From Bacillus methanolicus MGA3 (lineage in GTDB: Bacteria; Bacillota; Bacilli; Bacillales; Cytobacillaceae): a stretch of 64,000 nt of DNA. Below are positions 60,960 through 64,000 of this stretch, one piece after another. The stretch covers positions 1,534,843 to 1,598,842 of the forward strand of contig NZ_CP007739.1 in NCBI RefSeq assembly GCF_000724485.1, given 5' to 3'. A program made the position numbers and the translations under genes. How positions within the stretch are numbered: position 1 is the first letter of the stretch; each line of letters begins with the position of its first letter. The notes beneath the pieces are model-generated. The model did not search any database, was not told the origin of the DNA, and saw only the letters and a program-made list of their open reading frames with translations.

Positions 60960-61157
60960 TTACTCGTCATTCTTCAACAATTCTCCCTTAAACGCGCGTT
61001 GCATGAGGGAGTTGAACGTATATTCTAGTTCTCTTAAACTTTTTTTCATTTTTTCCTTTTGAATTTCAATTTTTTCAACTATATATTCAAACCGATTTTG
61101 AGTCTTTAAATCAGGCAATATAATTTTATATTTTAAAAGTTGTTTTTGATCTATTCC
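60960..61157 (-). pseudogene. 3' tail of a type I restriction specificity gene (hsdS)
   Basis: Minus strand from a TAA at 61158 reads GIDQKQLLKYKIILPDLKTQ, NRFEYIVEKIEIQKEKMKKS, then YTFNSLMQRAFKGELLKND and a stop. This is the conserved C-terminal segment of HsdS (L-P-x-L-x-x-Q...FNSLMQkAFkGEL). Nothing upstream on the strand belongs to HsdS, so only the last 66 codons survive. A type I system has been lost here. The rest of 61160-61554 shows no gene. Confidence 0.82.
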
Positions 61158-61554
61158 TTAACTCACTTGTAAACATGATGTTCCTCCTTTTTTGTGGAAA
61201 AGGGGCGGAGCTGCGCTTTCAAAAATCGAAATGTCAATTTATCTTTAGCAAGATATGTTGTTTAGCTTTGCAAATATTTTTTGTGCATGGCTCCGCTCAC
61301 ACCGCCTTATTATGTTTGTTATGTTTTAAAATGAAGCCTATATCCATGTTAAGTTGGGAGTTTAAAACTCATTCTCGTTTTAGGCCCAAGTTCCATTATA
61401 TACTTTTTCGTTTTTAGTCAACATAATATAATTCGAAAAATGAAATGATACAGCAAAAAGTTCGCTCTCCTAAACTCAAAAAGAAGAGGGAGAAATTATT
61501 TTTCATAATTTAATCCATAATAAACATGAAGGAACGAATGAGGAGGTATTGTCG

Positions 61555-62424
61555 TTGACCCAACCATCAAATAAAAAGGAAACCTTTCCACCGCAGCATC
61601 AAAACAGACAACCTGGTCTGGAATCGGAAATGAAACCGAAGCCTGAAGCTGAAGATTTATCCTATCGGCCAAGCGGAAAGCTGCAAGATAAAACAGTGAT
61701 TATCACTGGGGGTGACAGCGGGATCGGTAAAGCTGTTGCTATTCTTTTTGCTAAAGAAGGCGCTAATATTGTGCTCTCCTACTTAAACGAACATGAAGAT
61801 GCCAATGAAACAAAACGGCAAGTGGAAGAGGAAAACAGAACATGCATTCCAATTGCTGGTGATATCGGGGATGAAAACGTTTGTAAACAAATCGTCAATC
61901 AAACGATAAAGCAGTTTGGAAAACTGGATATTTTGGTGAATAATGCTGCTGAACAGCACCCTCAACCTAGTTTGTCAAACATCACAGCAAATCAACTTGA
62001 ACGTACCTTCCGGACAAATATTTTTTCTTATTTTTTTATGTCCAAAGCAGCTCTTCCGTTTTTACAAAAAGGAAGCAGCATCATTAATACCGCATCTGTT
62101 ACAGCTTATAAAGGAAATGAACAGTTGTTAGATTACTCGGCAACAAAAGGAGCCGTTGTTAGTTTCACAAGGTCGCTTGCGTTATCTTTGGTTGACCAGG
62201 GAATTCGCGTCAATGGTGTCGCACCTGGCCCCATTTGGACACCGTTAATCCCTTCAACATTCCCGAGTCATCAAATGGCGACTTTTGGTGCCAATACGCC
62301 GATGAAACGAGCTGGCCAGCCAAAAGAGGTAGCTCCAACGTATGTTTTCCTTGCAAGCGAGGATGCATCTTATATTACCGGCCAAATCATTCATGTGAAT
62401 GGCGGAGAAATTGTGAATGGGTAG
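61555..62424 (+). CDS. short-chain dehydrogenase/reductase, general-stress type
   Basis: About 289 aa. TTG 61555 is 8 bases after GGAGG (TTG 61549 only 2). An N-terminal 45-residue extension rich in Pro/Gln precedes the Rossmann core: GGDSGIGKA (NAD site), NNAAEQHPQ, S-x12-YSATKGAVV (catalytic Tyr/Lys), and VNGVAPGPIWTPL. The length and extension match B. subtilis YdaD/YhdF/YhxC stress proteins. Substrate unknown (glucose/ribitol dehydrogenase-like). Terminator follows. Confidence 0.85.
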   Translation: MTQPSNKKETFPPQHQNRQPGLESEMKPKPEAEDLSYRPSGKLQDKTVIITGGDSGIGKAVAILFAKEGANIVLSYLNEHEDANETKRQVEEENRTCIPIAGDIGDENVCKQIVNQTIKQFGKLDILVNNAAEQHPQPSLSNITANQLERTFRTNIFSYFFMSKAALPFLQKGSSIINTASVTAYKGNEQLLDYSATKGAVVSFTRSLALSLVDQGIRVNGVAPGPIWTPLIPSTFPSHQMATFGANTPMKRAGQPKEVAPTYVFLASEDASYITGQIIHVNGGEIVNG

Positions 62425-62454
62425 GAGCTAAATTTGTATTTACTGAATCAAAAC

Positions 62455-62505
62455 AAAAGCCCCTATTATATGGTCACAATTTTTAGTGGCCATTTTGGGG
62501 CTTTA
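62455..62505 (+). terminator. terminator of the SDR gene
   Basis: AAAGCCCC and GGGGCTTT, with an inner GGTCAC/GTGGCC stem, then TATTGG; about 35 bases past the stop. Confidence 0.75.
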
Positions 62506-62557
62506 TTGGTATCAATATAAAATCAGGTTGTTCAAAAAAATTCTGCTTAAAAAAGTC

Positions 62558-63334
62558 CTATCTTTCATCTATCAACCCATCCAATATTTCAAAAATATAT
62601 GGATTACCCGCAAGAACGTAGTAACCTTTTTCTTGTTTGACCGCTTTTGTTTTTCCTTTTGCTTCATTAACCAACAGCATTCCTGCTTCGATGTCCCAAG
62701 GATTTAACTTTAACTCCCAGTATCCGTCGAAACGGCCGGCTGCAACTTGACACAAATCATAAGCAGCGCTTCCAGTTCTTCGAATATCCCTAACTTTCGT
62801 AACCACGTTCACAAAATGTCGGACATTATTGTTTGGTTCGGTTGCCCGGTCATATGGAAAACCTGTAGTCACAACGGACTGATTCAATTTTTTTCTTGAT
62901 GATACTTGAATCGGCCGACCATTTAAAAATGCCCCTTGACCTTTCACCGCTTCATATAGCTCGTTTAATGCGGGAACATAGACAACACCGATCACTGTGT
63001 CACCGTTTTGTTGGACGGCAATGGAAATACAAAAAAGCGGAAAACCGTGCGCATAATTCGTTGTACCATCAATCGGATCAATCACCCACTTATATCCTTC
63101 TTCTCCATTATGTATTCCCGATTCTTCAGTCAAAATTGAATGACCTGGATAATGTTGACGAATTTTATTTAAAAGAAAGTTTTCCGTCCAGATGTCCATT
63201 TCGGTGACAAGGTCAATTGCAGCACTTTTTTCATTGATTCTCACAGGTTGATCCATCCTGCGTAATTGTTCTTCACCCGCTTCTTTTACCCATTGTTTAA
63301 TGTGTTGTAGAATTTGGTTCCATTCGTTTTGCAC
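62558..63334 (-). CDS. inositol monophosphatase family protein
   Basis: 258 aa from GTG 63334 (SD GGAAGG, 6 bases). Metal sites: TEESG (E of motif), WVIDPIDGTTNYAHG (DPIDGT) and the C-terminal WELKLNPWDIEAGMLLV (WD). These fit the Li-sensitive, Mg-dependent IMPase superfamily; B. subtilis YktC is the likely counterpart. Hydrolyses inositol-1-phosphate or a related phosphate such as PAP or NADP. No operon partner. Confidence 0.88.
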   Translation of the reverse strand: MQNEWNQILQHIKQWVKEAGEEQLRRMDQPVRINEKSAAIDLVTEMDIWTENFLLNKIRQHYPGHSILTEESGIHNGEEGYKWVIDPIDGTTNYAHGFPLFCISIAVQQNGDTVIGVVYVPALNELYEAVKGQGAFLNGRPIQVSSRKKLNQSVVTTGFPYDRATEPNNNVRHFVNVVTKVRDIRRTGSAAYDLCQVAAGRFDGYWELKLNPWDIEAGMLLVNEAKGKTKAVKQEKGYYVLAGNPYIFEILDGLIDER

Positions 63335-63447
63335 AGTAAACCTTCCTTTCGAATATATTTTTCTGTAGAAATGATAAATAGTATGATAATTCACATATTT
63401 TATCATCTAATCATAGTCTATCATGAATATTTAATTCACTTATACGT

Positions 63448-64000
63448 TCATGAACATTTATCTAAAAACATTTTTCGATTTTGAAAATGTTTCCTTTCTT
63501 TTTCTTGCTTCACAATTGAAACGATCAAGGTAATCAGCGGCAGTCCCCATAAAAAAATCGCATAAGGGATATAGGAGAGAACCGAAACCCCGACGATTGT
63601 ACTGCACATAATGGCCAAAACACTCCACGGGATCATCCCTGGAAACAACATTGTCGAATCTGCCATTATTCTTGAAAGCTCTTCGTTGCTATGATATTTT
63701 CGCCAATGAGGCAAAAAAGATCGCCCTGTTAATATAATCGGCAGGGTTTGATTGCATGCAATGATAGATATCATCCATGTAGCTGCGATTGTTCTCCACG
63801 TATTTCCGACGAGCGATTTTGAATCTGATAGCCATCGATCTAAAAATGGCTGGATGATTTTTAATTCTTCCAACAATCCATTAAATATGCCTGCCATGGC
63901 GATAAATAACAATAAAAAAAGCATATTCTTTACGCCGCCGCCCAATTGATCTGTTCCGTGCCATAAATGATAAACGATCGTCAAGATGGACACTTCTTTT
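63448..64000 (-). CDS. NhaC-like Na+/H+ antiporter, C-terminal part (runs off window)
   Basis: The frame is open to the window edge, so the N-terminus is missing. Five or six membrane helices; LFIAMAGIFNGLLEELKII, IIACNQTLPIILTGRSFLP (N/Q polar pair in a helix), SRIMADSTMLFPGMIPWSV match the C-terminal half of NhaC-family antiporters. It would exchange Na+ for H+. An internal GTG at 63993 is not the start. Confidence 0.75.
   Translation of the reverse strand, partial: KEVSILTIVYHLWHGTDQLGGGVKNMLFLLLFIAMAGIFNGLLEELKIIQPFLDRWLSDSKSLVGNTWRTIAATWMISIIACNQTLPIILTGRSFLPHWRKYHSNEELSRIMADSTMLFPGMIPWSVLAIMCSTIVGVSVLSYIPYAIFLWGLPLITLIVSIVKQEKERKHFQNRKMFLDKCS

Noticed and set aside
61175-61417. 80-aa plus-strand ORF
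   Set aside because: No ribosome site, odd composition, next to an hsdS relic on the other strand; looks like chance.
1-64000. CRISPR arrays, rRNA, tRNA
   Set aside because: No regularly spaced repeats of 25-40 bases, and no recognisable rRNA or tRNA sequence was seen on reading.

Overview
The window reads as chromosomal DNA from a low-GC, spore-forming Bacillaceae bacterium. An H-type small acid-soluble spore protein (sspH) and several Bacillus-type sets support this: sigM-yhdL-yhdK, amj, niaP, ribR, des-desK-desR and a YwaA-type branched-chain aminotransferase. All identifications come from reading the sequence and remembered family motifs; no database was searched. The species is not determined.

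Layout. 1-21 kb is a decayed accessory region. It has a tyrosine recombinase with two in-frame stops, an orphan 696-residue protein, a restriction-like nuclease pair bracketed by 165-bp direct repeats, a Nudix gene, a core island sigM-yhdL-yhdK (6.9-8.8 kb), a TPR-PD-(D/E)XK nuclease, a broken Mrr-type gene, a GIY-YIG protein, a metallopeptidase, a TPR/winged-helix regulator, IS3 and IS21 scraps, and an arsenic operon (arsR, aquaporin, arsC). 21.5-25.5 kb is the sulfate ABC operon sbp-cysTWA. 25.7-33.3 kb holds Sir2, AraC, GNAT, an EamA exporter behind a leader-peptide attenuator, and a macrolide-type glycosyltransferase. 33.6-37.2 kb is a two-component system with a DJ-1/PfpI-like membrane protein. 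37.7-47.4 kb carries MerR-MFS, amj, an IS110 remnant, niaP, a secreted GDPD-PhoD fusion, a DUF3189 protein and a branched-chain aminotransferase. 47.8-56.2 kb is an organosulfur locus: ssuADCB, an FbpB-like small protein, ribR (frameshifted), sfnG and an acyl-CoA-dehydrogenase-like gene. The remainder has sspH, desR-desK-des, an hsdS tail, an SDR, an inositol-phosphatase-like gene and the 3' part of an NhaC-like antiporter.

The strongest unexplained signal is a family of six short leader RNAs in front of the sulfur genes (one at sbp, two in tandem at ssuA, one each at the FbpB-like gene, ribR and sfnG). Each has a GCY-RR-NNNN-(4-5 nt loop)-NNNN-A-GGC hairpin whose 4-bp stem changes by compensatory substitutions. 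The 3' GGC is also the start of an intrinsic terminator stem. This is the geometry of a terminator/antiterminator switch, and it matches no leader class I know. Four of the leaders sit behind promoters sharing an inverted-repeat operator. Together the genes would import sulfate and sulfonates, desulfonate them with FMN-dependent monooxygenases, and supply FMN through RibR.

A second theme is probable ATT/ATC initiation codons (sigM, a sensor kinase, perhaps a 2TM protein), where strong Shine-Dalgarno sites and promoter or overlap geometry leave no NTG alternative. A third is the number of single-event gene decays.
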